From assembly GCA_023213315.1 (NCBI GenBank), contig JAKCPI010002633.1:78471-142470 (forward strand): 64,000 nt of DNA, given 5' to 3'. Position numbers and translations under genes: made by a program. This document shows positions 41,040 to 53,032 of the stretch, piece after piece. Under the pieces are notes generated by a model, which made no database searches, was not told the DNA's origin, and was given only the letters and a program-made list of their open reading frames with translations. Source of the DNA: Euborellia annulipes (Eukaryota; Arthropoda; Insecta; Dermaptera; Anisolabididae). The number at the start of each line of letters is the position of its first letter. Positions within the stretch are counted from its first letter, which is position 1.

Positions 41040-42298
41040 GAATTGGATACTATCCTCAACAAAAGTTACTGTCATATTTTTTTCAAAATCACAGGTTGTC
41101 AAAGGTGGTTGATATTCTATTGTAAAAGGTCATCGGTAATAATTGGAAAACGAAAAATAAAAAAAAAATTGTTGAAAGTCTAATGACCGGAAAATTGGGA
41201 GTGCTAAAGACTTTCTGGGATCCACACCTACTATTTCTAATTTTTAAAATATTTTTTTTTTTTAAGAGATGAAAAGGAAATAAAAATATTCCTTATTATC
41301 TCTGTTCCCCGTGGTAAAAAAAAAAATTGCCTACTTATCGACTTATTGTACAGACTGGGAGTGATTTAACTGAGACACTCCCCGTGAAAATGTCATTTTG
41401 TCATGTAGGATGAAATATGAAAGCGCAAAAAAAAAAAAAAACTTCAAATAAACGTCAGTTATGAAGAGGAAAAAATCGAGTTTACTTTTTATTTTTAAAC
41501 TCAATCAAATCTTTGTTAAAAATCTAATTAAACGTATTATATAAACGGATTTTTAAAATTCCGTATAAGGTCGAGATGATGGCGTAGTGGTATAATTTGT
41601 ATCCAGAAAAATATAGTTGGGAGTGAATATTTATGAATTAAACATGTATGTTATTAGTCTGTAATATTATAATTTTGATTTATGACTTTCCTAAGTACAA
41701 ATGAATTAAATAAAAGACTTGTTAAAGAATTAAAAAAAAAACTTGAATAAACAGGTCGTTCACATTTTAATTTTTAAAAGCGAAATAGTGTTAAAAAAGG
41801 AACAAAACCCTAGGAATATTCATTTGGCAGTGGAGTATTTATGTGATGTCAAGTCATCGGAGTCTTATAGTGTCCAAAAAACAGCCAAGGTTCATCCAAA
41901 CTCGCGAAATAATAAATTAAGGGAGCTTTGACCATTCCGCACTGAGGGGTAATCGCTACCAACCAAGATGGTATAAAAAAAAACCGAATTTTGATAAGAA
42001 TTGATAAATCTAGTTGAAAATGTGTCCGAAATAATACCATACTGATATCATATTCAAATTAATGACTCAAGAAACTCGTTTATTTTAAAAATACCAGGTA
42101 TATATTATAAAAATATAATTTATTTCAAGTTTATTTATTCAAGAATTAATTTAAAATTAGCAAACAGACTGCTACTTTTGTTATGGATGAAGAGAACTAC
42201 TGCATAGATTACAATTAAGATGATATCTCAGGGATAAGTGAGCATGAGTTGATGTGAGAGTCAGTTAATGTCTTGTCAAACAAACCAAAACCAAGTGT
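41040..42298. other. AT-rich stretch
   Basis: GATGATGGCGTAGTGGTATAA at about 41575 is weakly tRNA-like. Overlapping opposite frames at 41743-42040 are unrecognised. No exon could be supported. Confidence 0.35.
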
Positions 42299-42459
42299 AG
42301 GTAAAAAATTAATTAGAAAAACACTTGATAATATGTTTCAATTTGTTTATTGGTATAAATACTTGATTGGTATTTTGACAACGTATCAAGCAAGCATTTA
42401 AAACCAATAAATAAATTGAATCATTTCGCCAAATGTTTTTCTAATTAATTCTTTACCTA
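42299..42459. repeat. inverted repeat hairpin, ~65-bp arms
   Basis: GGTAAAAAATTAATTAGAAA, AACACTTG and CAATTTGTTTATTGGT on the left are mirrored by ACCAATAAATAAATTG and CAAATGTTTTTCTAATTAAT, TCTTTACC. The centre holds CAACGTATCAAG. A foldback MITE is likely. Confidence 0.65.
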
Positions 42460-42732
42460 TTTATAATGTTTCAACTAGTCAACGGTTACCAGTCTAGATT
42501 CAACTCAATGAGAAAGCTTTATTGGAATAAATCGAAAACAGAATTTTTATTTAAGTAATCTTAGTAGCGAAGTTGATAAATGAAGAATGAAAAATCAAAG
42601 AAAATTGAATAAGTGACAATGATATTTGAAAATAACAAAATAAGGGGTTGAAATCGGAGGTAAGAAGCCTAAGCCCAAAATAAATATGCAAAAGAAAAGT
42701 GCAAAAAAAATAGGGATTTGCTATCTACATTC

Positions 42733-42972
42733 CAGGGGGGGGGGGTAAAGGGGGTAATTGCCCCCCCCCCCCCCGAGATTTGAGAAAAATATTTGGGGAA
42801 AAAATTGTATTTTTAATATAAAATTTTAAAAATAATTAAAAATTTGATTTGTATATATATATTCTGGTAAACAACTACAGGTTACTGAAAATAAAAAAAA
42901 ATTGTGTGCTATGCTACCAGTCACACCAGATTACCCCCACCCCCCGAGAAACACCTCTGGATCCGCCACTGC
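42733..42972. mobile_element. hAT-like G/C-tract element
   Basis: It begins with a G-run and GTAAAGGGGGTAATTGCC, then a C-run. The right end reads CTCTGGATCCGCCACTG, whose reverse CAGTGGCGGATCCAG is a widespread hAT-type end. Near-identical start at 18655. The left end is eroded and no duplication was confirmed. Confidence 0.45.
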
Positions 42973-43699
42973 TACTCTCCCAAATAAAAATACCCATATT
43001 TTAATATATCTACAGATGTGTTTATGCCTCTAGCATCCGTGATATAGACAAAAGAAAATTTAACAAAAGAAGATAAAAATAAAAAGCCAACCACTGAAGA
43101 GGAAGAATATCAGCATTTTATAATTTCTAAGAGATCCTACATAATTCGCAAATGCAAATTAATGGTTCAAATGAAAAATTTGATTGTGTTTGGTAAAATA
43201 TAGGGCTAATTTTATTCAAGGAATCACCTAAGCTTGTAAAAATATTATATTACTAATAAACTAATTTGAATGAATAAGTTAAATAGATATAAAATTTGAA
43301 GATGACAGGGAAAATTTCGAAACCTAAAGACATATTTTTTATTATTTATATAATGAAAATACGAAGAAGGGAAAATATATTTTATAAGATGACGAAATAA
43401 TCTTACAAGTAGTAAAAAAAATATATTTCTAAATATTTAGATTTGCTTGGAAATAAATTAAAAAGGTCACGTAATAATAATAAAAAGAAATGAGGAGATA
43501 GAGAGAGATATATTTTATAAATATATATACAAATATAAAAGAGCTTTTATGTGACTTTAAAATAATAACATTTTGATATAGACTTTTATATGCAAAATAA
43601 GACGCGAGAAAAAAAGGATGCTCGATCTTTTCTTGCATAAGAAGGGAAACTAGTCTTTCATCTAAACAGTGACTATTGATTCTTTGTTAGTATTTTATG

Positions 43700-43995
43700 G
43701 AAGAGCTCTTCAAGGGTCATACAGACTGGCTATAACACCTCTCTCTGGTCATATACTACAGGGGCAGCTTTTGAATATTCATGAGACGAAAAAGCCTTAG
43801 AGTAGGAGGCGTTCGCGGACAATCAATAAAAGGGGCACGCACCCTAGGAAAGTGTGCTTATCAGTAAGTAAAGAGAAGGCAAGTTGCAAAGCGAACACGC
43901 GAACCGCAGATACCATCACCGACTAGAAGGGCGTTCTACTGGAAAAACGTCACATCTTATACTGAGCACAAATTAAGGAGTAGCAGACTTTTTTA
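43700..43995 (+). promoter_or_regulatory. possible core promoter region
   Basis: A GC-richer, CpG-containing stretch: GGCGTTCGCGGACAATC, a TATA-like AATAAAAG at 43825-43832, and an arthropod-type initiator TCAGT at 43861-43865 about 36 bp downstream, slightly too far for a standard TATA box. GCGAACACGCGAACCGC follows. No coding start after it was identified. It could also be an unrecognised exon or UTR. Confidence 0.25.
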
Positions 43996-43999
43996 TAGC

Positions 44000-45067
44000 T
44001 CGCAAAAGGAGAAATATTAGACAATGGGGGTCTAATTAGACAACAATATTTTTCTTTTGTAAAAAAAGCAAATTAAATAAAGCTCTACAAAGAAAGAATA
44101 TTTATTTATTATACCAATATATCTTGCAAATTAATTATAATAGTATTTGTGAAAATACAGTAAGCTGAATGAATGTGAATATAATTCAAGTAAAGTTTTG
44201 ATCCAACAGAACACCAAAATAACAGTAATAAACAGAGTAATATAATAACAACGCAAAGCTTATTATTTATTGGATCAAGTCTCATTCTCCCTCTGCTCAT
44301 CAACAACGTTAGTTGAAAAGATGTTTAATCGAAGATTAAAGGAGTTCTAATTCAACTCTAAATCAAAATTTTTAAACAGGAATCATACAGGATAATCTCA
44401 ATATTTATTAGAATTTTTTGGAAATATGTTTGAATAGAGTTTTTCTTTTTAGTTTTTTTTTAAAGAAAAAAACATTAAGGCACAAAGATCTTTCAGACTA
44501 AAATTGTCCATAAAAATATTTGATTAGACAAATTGCACCCCGTGACTGACTGAATATTCGATTTCAAGAGAAATATAGAAGGGGCACAAGAGACCCAAAT
44601 TCATAGTCAAATTAAAAATGGTTACAACAATCAAGTAAAATTAAAAATGAAGAATGCACCCTCTTTCCTCTCATTAATTAAATTTCTTTTATTGCATATA
44701 TTTAATATTAACAAAACTATTTTGAATATTATAATATTATGGAGGATGGTGAAAGAAAGCAATAAAAAAAAAATATAAACATTTTTTTGCATATTATAAA
44801 ATTACAACTCTTGAGTGGGGCGAATGAAACATTTAGAAATTATTTCTTTGGTTTATTAACAACACCTTATTTGTCCTACTCAAAAGTCGGTAATTTTATA
44901 AAATCAAAATGATTTTTATATTTTTATCCCTTGCTTTCATTAACTTGTATATTCAAAATAGTTTAGATTAAACACATGAAACAAAAGAAATTTAATTATT
45001 TAGGGAAGAGAAAGAATCCATTGTTTATTTTTAAATTTACTTGATTGTTGTAACGGTTTTTAATTTG
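44000..45067. other. AT-rich non-coding stretch
   Basis: No feature recognised; short frames lack support. Confidence 0.45.
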
Positions 45068-45080
45068 AAACTGGAATGTG

Positions 45081-45216
45081 CCAGATGGCTTAAATAAGAA
45101 TGCCTGGGCCCCATATATGTATATTAAATCAATAACGGTTATCGTAAATGTCTTATATGGCCTGAGTTGCCGAAAAGACTGTGTGAATGTGAGTGTGAAT
45201 GAGAAAAAAAAGTGTG

Positions 45217-45245
<29 letters not shown>
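45081..45245 (+). mobile_element. SINE-A, 5'-truncated, 13-bp duplication
   Basis: It starts inside the body at CCAGATGGCTTAAATAAG and keeps the GAGTTGCCGAAAAGACTG tail, GTGAATGAG repeat and a long A run. Flanks AAACTGGAATGTG (45068-45080 and 45246-45258) are identical. A truncated 5' end with an intact duplication is the signature of incomplete target-primed reverse transcription. Confidence 0.9.
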
Positions 45246-45248
<3 letters not shown>

Positions 45249-45759
45249 CTGGAATGTGAGTTTGCATCAATAGAAAATCTCTTAAATGAAATTTTAATGC
45301 GGTTGGAATAAATAAATAGGGTAAGAGAAAGTAAAAAGAATAGCATCTTGTAAAAAGCATTCAAATTTGAATAATGTATAATCCAACAATAAAATTATTT
45401 TATAATTGTATAATAAATTATGTTATATTTATATCACATATTTCTTTATTCCTCCTTTCCTCTCATCATCATTTTAATATTATATTTTGATTATTGAATA
45501 TTATTAAATAAAAAAAAGAAGATAAATCAATAAAATTGAATAATCTATCAATAAAATGATTTATGTTAAAAAATGTAATTTTATAAAGTAACTTTTCTTA
45601 CCTAAAATGTTTCGATATGGAATTATCACAAGTTCACTTTAAATATTATTATATCACTTTAAAATATTAACTAAACACAAAAGATAATTAAAAGAAAAAC
45701 TAATTAAAATTAAACGTAGTAAATAATCGCGAAACTTTAGGAGGCAATTCGCACTGAAC

Positions 45760-45840
45760 TCGCATAGCAACTGGGTAGCAACCAAAGAGTATAAGAAGAT
45801 ACGATATACTCTTTGGTAGCAACCACGTAGCAACTATTTG
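45760..45840. repeat. short palindrome with AGCAACC repeats
   Basis: ACCAAAGAGTAT and ATACTCTTTGGT mirror each other around AAGAAGATACG. GGTAGCAACC occurs on both sides in direct orientation. Confidence 0.6.
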
Positions 45841-45844
45841 ATGA

Positions 45845-46765
45845 ATTATATGATGGCAAACCTTACAAATAAAAAAATATAATTATAGAAAAAAAATTTG
45901 TATTTATAAAATAAAACTTAATTGTAAATAATACAAAAAATCATTTCTTTTTTTAATAATTTATTAATATTTTTTTTAATTAAAAGAAAATTAGAAATTA
46001 CTAAAAAAAGTGATTTTTTTTGTTTCTAAGTTGGCGACAATTTTATCATATCTTAAGGGGTGATAGAGTGTGTAATTTCAGAAATGTTTTCAATAAAATA
46101 GCAAAAAGTAAGTAGATATAATTATTCTAATAAATTCTTTCAATAGTAAATGATTAACTAATTAATATTTTTTATCAATTCAAAGTCGAAAGACTTCTCT
46201 AACTCATAATTATTAATGCTCTATAAGAAAAATGGGACGAGCTGGAAAAAAGCCTCATATTGTCAATTCTAAGATCTGAAATAAATTGCGTAAGTATAAA
46301 ACAAGTAATAAAAAATTATTTGAAAGATAATTTTTTGTAATATTTAGATTTCTTTCATCCTATTAACTTTGATTGATTCATGTTAATATTTATAATAGGC
46401 TACTAAAAAGTGGAAATATTTTGACATCATTGAATGACATCTAATCATTTACGATTCTAAAATTAAATGTGATTCTTTCAGATATATGAAAATGCTGATG
46501 TTATTTCAACAACAGTGTTGAGAAAATTAACACAGATCGTCATGCAATGTTGACAAGATAAAAAGAGAAAATATTTCTGCACCACGGGAATAGACAGAGA
46601 AAGAAGAAGTAAAAGGGGATATATTCAATTGTCTTAAGAAACCCCAAATGAAATGTAAGAATTTTCTCAAATGATTCTTTTAATAACCCCATTTAGAAGG
46701 GGGGCACAATAGATCTAGAAGGTCGCAGTGAAACACAACGGTTCGAAGCAATCTACAATCAACAA
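45845..46765. other. AT-rich non-coding stretch
   Basis: Nothing recognised. Confidence 0.45.
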
Positions 46766-46769
46766 CCCC

Positions 46770-47240
46770 ATTTAATGTCAAAAATTCGATGTCAAGATTG
46801 TCAAGAAGATGGATGCAACATGATCTGTGTGTGTGTGTCTGTCTGTGAACAAAATATCTCACGAACGAAAAGAACTAGGATGTTGAAATTTTATATTTAA
46901 GTTAGGTATCCCTCTGGCACGTGACACGAAGGTTTTGAACAAAATCGATCAAAGAGTACTAGTACTTTACTTTTTTAGTTTTTTCCGATTTTCTCAAAAT
47001 TCGCTCCAACGATTTTAATTAAAATTCAAAAATAGATTATTTTTTTTGATACTCTATAAAATGTATATTCTCAATTATATATTTATATATTGTCGGCATG
47101 AGTATAAATCTGCTAAATCCATAACTCAATATTTTTTAGATGCTCTTTACTTTTTAGTATATCAGTGAAATTTTTCGTGAAAATTGTTTGAAGTACACTT
47201 TACTGATGTAGTAGTTCAGATTTTTCAAATTCATTTTCCG
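46770..47240 (+). repeat. CTTTCTC repeat, internal part
   Basis: AAAAATTCGATGTCAAG, a GTGTGTGTGTCTGTCTGTG microsatellite, GAACTAGGATGTTGAAATTT, ACGTGACACGAAGG, GAGTACTAGTACTTTAC and TTTTCTCAAAATTCGC. Both terminal segments are missing. Confidence 0.7.
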
Positions 47241-47508
47241 GCTCTTTCTTCCATAGAGCCAATGTTAAATCCCTATGGGGATATGAGTGTTAATTTCGAT
47301 TCACAAGGGGGTCGGTCCCCTTTGGAACTTTTTACACATTTAAAAAATTCGAATTCTTATGAAATTTTGTATTTATTTAGGATTCTCAATTGTGTATAAA
47401 ATATCCAAATATGAGATTAAAATTTTGAAAAATAACCATAGTTTATTTCAAGCAGTCAACATTTAAAATGCAAGTTTGAAACTAAGGTGCTATGGGAAAC
47501 TAATATAT

Positions 47509-47695
47509 CTAGACAAAAAATTTGGTGTAACCAGCACGGTGTACAACTTTCTCTTATCGAAGGGAAAGAAAGAAGTGTGCTGTTTCTCTTATTTTTGAAA
47601 TAATAAAACGAAGTAAGAAAATACCAGTTAGTTCATTGCTTATTTTTACTTTCTCTTACCCTATATATGAATTATATAGAGAGAAAGTATTTTTT
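47509..47695 (+). repeat. CTTTCTC repeat junction fragments
   Basis: TTTGGTGTAACCAGCACGG and ACAACTTTCTCTTATCG look like a decayed terminal hairpin. TTACTTTCTCTTACCC and TATAGAGAGAAAGTAT at 47646 are the opposite end of another copy. Confidence 0.5.
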
Positions 47696-47699
47696 AATT

Positions 47700-48540
47700 T
47701 ATTTAAATATTCATGTGTTTAAAATTGAAAAAGATGTCAAATTTAATATCGGAATATCGGACGTGGTTTTGGTCTCCTAAACTCATGAATATATCAATAT
47801 ATATGCGTAGTGAGTTTAAAAAAATAAATGAAAAAAAAAAGCAAAACAAGTTGTTTGCAGACATCCTTGATGTCCTGATAAATACTTAACTAAGATAATC
47901 GGTCGAAACCAGTTACGGGGAAGGTCTTAATGTCTATGAACGAGTCATGTTCAAATCGAAAATGTTTGTTTTCTTTGAACTATAATTACACTAAAACTTG
48001 TGCTTTTTAAATATAAGAAGATTAACGAGATAATGACATCAGAGATTTGTATAATTTAGCGATTATTTATATAAAAAAAAGTATGAGGTTTGACTTAAAG
48101 TGATTTTTTTTTGTAAGAATAAATTAGAGATTTTCTTAAAAGGGGTATCATTAAAAAAAATTTTTTTAAGGTGTTAATGTCAAATAATAATATTTTTTTT
48201 TAGATCCAAAGAAATTCAAAATTAACCAGGTAGAGCCTTGTTTGAAAAGGATGGAATTTTTTCAACCAACGCTGAAATAGACTGTTAATATATCAGTCAA
48301 TATATCGTTTAAGATAGCAAATTTGCGAGATAAATTTGTGCTAAGATGGGAAAAATTACACCCCAGGGCGCCGGCCCAATACAAGATGATTTAGAAGCAA
48401 TGTTTTCTTGACTTGAACATTCACCATTGAATTTCTGCTCAAAAATAATAATTATCTATTTACATAGCAAATCAATTGATTTCAGACTACTGATATAATT
48501 TATTTAATCAAATGATGTTATACCAGGTCATATTACATTT
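47700..48540. other. AT-rich stretch with a very weak hammerhead-like match
   Basis: TGTCCTGATAAATACTTAAC and CGGTCGAAACCAGTTACGG at about 47870-47920 recall the family, but the core reads CTGATAA and no helix II forms. Nothing else is seen. Confidence 0.3.
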
Positions 48541-48634
48541 GAGAAAATTTCTTTAGTAGCTTTGTTCCTGTATCCTTTCAGTTGGAATTAGGTAGGTAAT
48601 AAAAAATTTATAGGGGTATATTTTTTTATTCATT

Positions 48635-49601
48635 ATATCACCTACAGAGAATTATTGTGGCGCAAGTCCGAAATTCAACGATTCGAGAAAAAGTTTTCTA
48701 ATAGTCCAAGAGCTGGAGACGAAAATGGGCAAGAGTTTTCTGAAGGTTAATATTTTCAGAATAGGTTGCATTTTAGTGATGGAAAGAAACTCTAGAGTCA
48801 GCAGGAATAAGCCGGTAATGTTGCGTGTTTTTCTCAAATATTTCGAAAACTATGCGGTTTTTCTCAAAAATTCATCTATACAAAAATAATCGAAATTAAA
48901 TTACAAACAAAAATGGTCTAGTACATAATCATGCTAAAGTGAACGGTTCTGGAGATTTAGAGGGGTAAAATTTATAATTCATATGAAAGGAGATAGAAAA
49001 ATATTTACCGTATATCTTGTTACCATGACAACCATCAAATTTTATCTCTTTTTTTTTTTTTTTAAACATTCACACTTTTTTCTCATTCACACTCACACTC
49101 ACACACACATTCACACAGTCTTTTCGGCAACTTAGGCCATTTAAGACTTTGACGATAACCGTTGTAATTAATATTATCAATTATGGGGTTCAGGCATTTC
49201 TAGGGTAAGATCTGGTATAATTCATATGAAATCGGAGATAGACAAATACTTGCGACGTATATCTTGTTAACAGACAACTATCAAATTCTTATCCCTCTTT
49301 ATCTCCCGAACCGTTCAACATGATTATGTACTAGACTATTTTTGTTTATAATTTAATTTCAATTATTTTTGGATAGATGAATTTTTGATGAAAACCGCAT
49401 AGTTTTTGAGATATTTGCGAATAACCATCTTCCCGCAACTTTACCAGCTTATTCCCGCCAAAGGCCCCGGTATTGGAAGTGCTGACTCTAGAGAATCTTT
49501 CCATCACTATTCTAAAAATATTAGCCTTCAGAAAACTCTTGCCCATTTTTGTTGCCAGCTCTTGTTCTCTTGTTGGCACTATGATTCTCAGCAGGCGATA
49601 T
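48635..49601. mobile_element. CGCCTGCTGAG element with long inverted cargo
   Basis: Left end TATATCACCTACAGAGAATT is a mutated form of the right end ATTCTCAGCAGGCGATAT. Inverted arms of roughly 400 bp hold TGGGCAAGAGTTTTCTGAAG, GAATAAGCCGGTAATGTTGC, GTCTAGTACATAATCATG and ATATCTTGTTACCATGAC with their mirrors. The arms differ by scattered changes, so this is older than the palindrome at 35004. Opposing frames at 48652-48837, 49346-49579 and 49406-49615 are products of the mirrored cargo; none is recognised. Confidence 0.7.
49051..49202 (-). mobile_element. SINE-A, truncated, inside the composite
   Basis: Poly-T, CACTCACACTCACACAC, CAGTCTTTTCGGCAAC, GACGATAACCGTTG and TTCAGGCATTTCTA, where it stops before the inverted repeat and head. 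It interrupts the central loop of the inverted repeat and is therefore younger. Confidence 0.85.
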
Positions 49602-49617
49602 GTATCTTTATGTAGCT

Positions 49618-49641
49618 CTGATGAAGGTTATATACCGAAAC
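49618..49641 (+). ncRNA. hammerhead core, compact
   Basis: CTGATGA, extra A, helix II GGT/ACC with loop TATAT, GAAAC. The next bases GAT replace the usual GTC or GTT cleavage triplet, and helix I is not evident, so activity is doubtful. It lies 17 bp beyond the end of the cargo element. Confidence 0.5.
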
Positions 49642-49774
49642 GATGAAGATGCGCATCTCGTCAGCAACTAAATATAAATTAAAAGCTCTGATTAGCTACC
49701 TAATTCCAACTCAAAGGATCCAGGAACAGAGAGAGCTACTAAAGGAATTTTCTGAAATAGTGATATAATTAACA

Positions 49775-50710
49775 GACCGGAAGAAAAAGAAAATTCTTAT
49801 ATTTTTATTCAGGTAGTGTGATTTGAAATAGTTATTTATAAATGCCTTCGAAATTAAAACTCATTAAAATTGAAAATTTTAACTTATTTACACACCATTG
49901 CCAAAAAAATAACTAGTCAATCCTGTTACCTTAGAAATAATATTAGAATTAATCAAGAAAATTATTGTTTCTAAATGTTTTCACCTTTCAAATAGGGAAA
50001 ATAATAATGTGATTAAAAATACTTGCCACATCTTATTCTTAATGAACTATTAATCAAATAAGTATCCCAATTTCAAATGAATTCCTCCTTGAAAATAATA
50101 AATAAATACTTGATTTAAATTTCTCCTTTTTTTCTTATTTCAACTTGTGAACGTTTTTCATCATAAAAGTTTTTTCTAAAGTCTAAATTTCATTTAATTT
50201 CTATTTCCAGTTTCAACCCTTTCTCTGAATCAAGTAATAAAAACTGGACAAAGCTTTAAAGATCAAAGTTTATCTTAATTAGGTTAAGATGTGGAAAGTA
50301 TAGCGATGTCGTGAGGTGATGAAGTTCTTGCTAGCTAGCTAACCTAGCACGGAAGAGCAAATAAATTTAAGAGAGAGGAATTAAATTTAGTTGAGGGCAG
50401 AAAAAAGGGTGGGGAGGGGGTCGAAGGACGGCACAGCCCTTTCAAACTCTTTATAGGGGTTTAAACTTTTTATTGAGTAGATATGTTTTAAATAGTTGTA
50501 ACCATCCAGGAAAAGGCAATAAACCAAGAAAGAAATTACTCGTCGGTAATTAAAGAAAGAGAAATGCCAGTCTTTTATGTTAAGAAGGTCTGATCTTTAA
50601 TTTTAATCTTAAAAGTTCATTTTTTTCATTATTACAGAAACTATAATGAGGAAAATTTTTTTATTCCTTTCTTTGGTAAGGCCAATGAAATGAAATGAAG
50701 AAGAAAAAAA
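49775..50710. other. AT-rich non-coding stretch
   Basis: Nothing recognised apart from a GC-richer spot GGTGGGGAGGGGGTCGAAGG near 50410. Confidence 0.45.
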
Positions 50711-50714
50711 AACC

Positions 50715-50772
50715 ACCGACCCCGCACCGCGGGATTAATAATGGCAAGAACAGAAGATGAAAAAGAAGAAGG
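50715..50772 (+). repeat. repeat C, second copy
   Basis: CACCGACCCCGCACCGCGGG, ATTAATAATGGCAAG and AACAGAAGATGAAAAAGAAG match 21780-21836. Confidence 0.6.
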
Positions 50773-50779
50773 TAAGCCC

Positions 50780-51865
50780 AATGAAGGAAAATTTAATTTG
50801 TAAATATTCTCGCCTAATATTTACAAATATCTTTAGAATTATCACAGATCTCATTATTATTTTCAATTTCAGAGAAACAACTAAATTTGTTGAAATTTAA
50901 AAGCGATAGCTAAGAAGGCATCTGGATTGCGAAGCAAGATTAAACACTTTTAACAGTGCGAAAAATAAACCTGTTGGACAATACGGGTGGTGAGGGAACA
51001 GCGAAAAATCATACTCAGAAGCATCAAATAATTGTCAAAATATTTGCCTATATTTCTCATATGTGGAGAAATTAATTGTTCCTTTGATTTTATAAAAAAC
51101 TAGTGAGAGGGTTGTCAAAGATATGTGATTTAATAAATAATAAAAAAAAAAATCCAGAAATTCAATCAAGCGTCAAACAAAATAATTTTAATTAGAGCAC
51201 CTGATTCAGACTCAATTTTTAGAAAATTAACAAACTCGCTATTCTTTGTGAATTTATGCTTATTTTCATCCCCTACACTCAATAAAAGATCTTTATTGTT
51301 TCGGAAATAGGGGTTGTTGTCGCTGATACCCTAACTGTAAATAAACTAGTGGAAAAGTCCACAGAGAAACAGAGAGTAAATTCAAAATCCCTAAACTAAT
51401 TTGAAATTTTAATTAACCAGCCCTTTGTAAATTTTTTATAGAAAAAAAAAACATTTAATTTTTTTTTTTTATATAAAATAATTTTTTTTTTTTGACTAAT
51501 CTGAATATAAATTTCAAAAGGAAATATAAAGTTAAATGATTAAAGCTGAACAAATTACACCTATAACGAAGGATAAAATAATAATCAATGAATGGATGGT
51601 AATAAAACCAGAATAATTTTTTGCTCTCCAATAATGATATTTGGGTATAAAGTTTAAATTTTCAAGCTTTAATGGTAGTAGAAAATGAGAATTGATTTTG
51701 TGCAACAACCAGGGTGTAATCAAACTTTCGTCTCCCCATCCCCACACCACGGAAACTCCAAAAAAATAAATAAATAAAAATTTAGAATTAAAAGTGGTTT
51801 CAACTTAAAAAATTTGAAATTTTTTAAATATAAAAACCAGAAATATAAATTATCAAAGTCATCCA
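50780..51865. other. AT-rich non-coding stretch
   Basis: Nothing recognised; the frame at 51532-51750 lacks support. Confidence 0.4.
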
Positions 51866-51870
51866 AAACT

Positions 51871-52022
51871 TTTTTTGATTTGGGAGGAGGGAAATCGTCT
51901 GCTTAGTAGGCTACCTGTAGAGTCTACTACTACTGTTTATAAATAAACGGTTTTTAAGTACAGTGAGTTCCAAAGTTAGAGCATACTTATGCGTTTTCCC
52001 ATATGATAATTTCATTGTTTTT
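51871..52022 (+). repeat. direct repeat DR, left copy
   Basis: TTTTTTGATTTGGGAGG, AAATCGTCTGCTTAG, TACTACTACTGTTTATAA and TACAGTGAGTTCCAAAG through CATATGATAATTTCATTG. It reappears at 53033-53178 about 1.16 kb away. The internal TACAGTGAGTTCC resembles a Tc1/mariner end. Confidence 0.8.
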
Positions 52023-52697
52023 TTACTTTCTCTTATCTATATGTACAGTATATGTTAATATACATATAACTTATATAGAGAGAAAGTATTGGTTTCATGT
52101 CAAAAATTCGATGTCGAGATTTTGAAGGATATACACGTTTTGAGGTCCCCTGAATCCAAAAAGTGGTTTTCGCGACATGGTCTGTCTGTGTGTGTGTGTG
52201 TCTGTGAACAAAATATCTCAAGATAGAAAAGAGCTAGGAAGCTGAAATTTTATATTTAAGTTAGGCACCCCCATGGGACGTGACACGAAGCTTTTGAACA
52301 AAATCGACCAAAGAGTACTAGTACTTTACTGATGCACTTTTTCAGTTTTTTTCGATTTTCTCAAAATTTGCTCCAACGATTTTTTTAAAATTCATATATC
52401 AACTATTTTTTAGTTGCTCTTTAAAATGTATATTCTCATTTTGTGATTGAAATCTTCTGAAGACCACTTTACTCTTGTTCTCCATAGAAAAGATAGGAGA
52501 AATGGTTGCCATGGTAACAAAATATAAACATTTTCCCATACTTATAAATTTTACATCTTGAAAATCGAATGTACCATACTGTCGGAAACTAAATACATGT
52601 CGACAAAAAATCTGGTGTGACAAGCACAGTACACAACTTTCGATTACCGAAGTAAGAGAAAGTTGTGTGCTGTGCGCCAGTCACACCAGATTTTTAC
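52023..52697 (+). repeat. CTTTCTC repeat, full length
   Basis: Complete from TTACTTTCTCTTATC to the terminal hairpin CTGGTGTGACAAGCACAG / CTGTGCGCCAGTCACACC. It contains GTCTGTCTGTGTGTGTG and AGAGTACTAGTACTTTAC. Confidence 0.85.
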
Positions 52698-53026
52698 TTC
52701 TCTTATCTATATGTACACTATATGTTAATATACATATAACTTATATAGAAAGTATTGGTTTCATGTCAAAAATTCGATGTCGAGATTTTGAAGGATATAC
52801 ACGTTTTGAGGTCCCCTGAGTCCGAAAAAGTGGTTTTCGCGACATGGTCTGTCTGTCTGTCTGGGTTCAATTTTAAGCATGAAGAAATTGAGCTAGGAGG
52901 TTGAAATTTTTAAGCTAGGCACCCCCATGGGACGTGACACGAAGCTTTTGAACAAAATCAACCAGGTATCAAAAAGGTAGGCCTAAGAGAAAGTTGTGTG
53001 CTGTGCGACCAGTCACACCATATTTT
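52693..53026 (+). repeat. CTTTCTC repeat, internally deleted tandem copy
   Basis: It follows directly on the previous copy and repeats its first ~290 bp almost exactly (TATATGTTAATATACATATA, GACATGGTCTGTCTGTC). It then jumps from AAAATCAACCAGG to the terminal GTTGTGTGCTGTGCGACC, losing the middle. Confidence 0.8.
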
Positions 53027-53032
53027 TTTGAT

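Larger units (their letters stand above)
48541..49770. mobile_element. largest composite: hammerhead arms around a ~960-bp inverted repeat
   Basis: Outer arms AGTAGCTTTGTTCCTG, TATCC and AGTTGGAATTAGGTAGGTA on the left are mirrored by TAGCTACCTAATTCCAACTC, GGATCCAGGAACAGAG and AGCTACT on the right. Inside lies the CGCCTGCTGAG element (48635-49601), then a hammerhead (49618). The stacking is as in 34676-35505. A SINE-A has inserted near the centre. Confidence 0.75.

Noticed and set aside
43285..43325. hammerhead-like TGAAGATGACAGG...CGAAACC
   Set aside because: The first core base differs, helix II does not pair and no tail or arms follow.
47868..47925. another hammerhead ribozyme
   Set aside because: The core reads CTGATAA and no helix II can be drawn before the CGAAAC.
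48652..49615. several opposing frames
   Set aside because: Mirror images of each other produced by the large inverted repeat.
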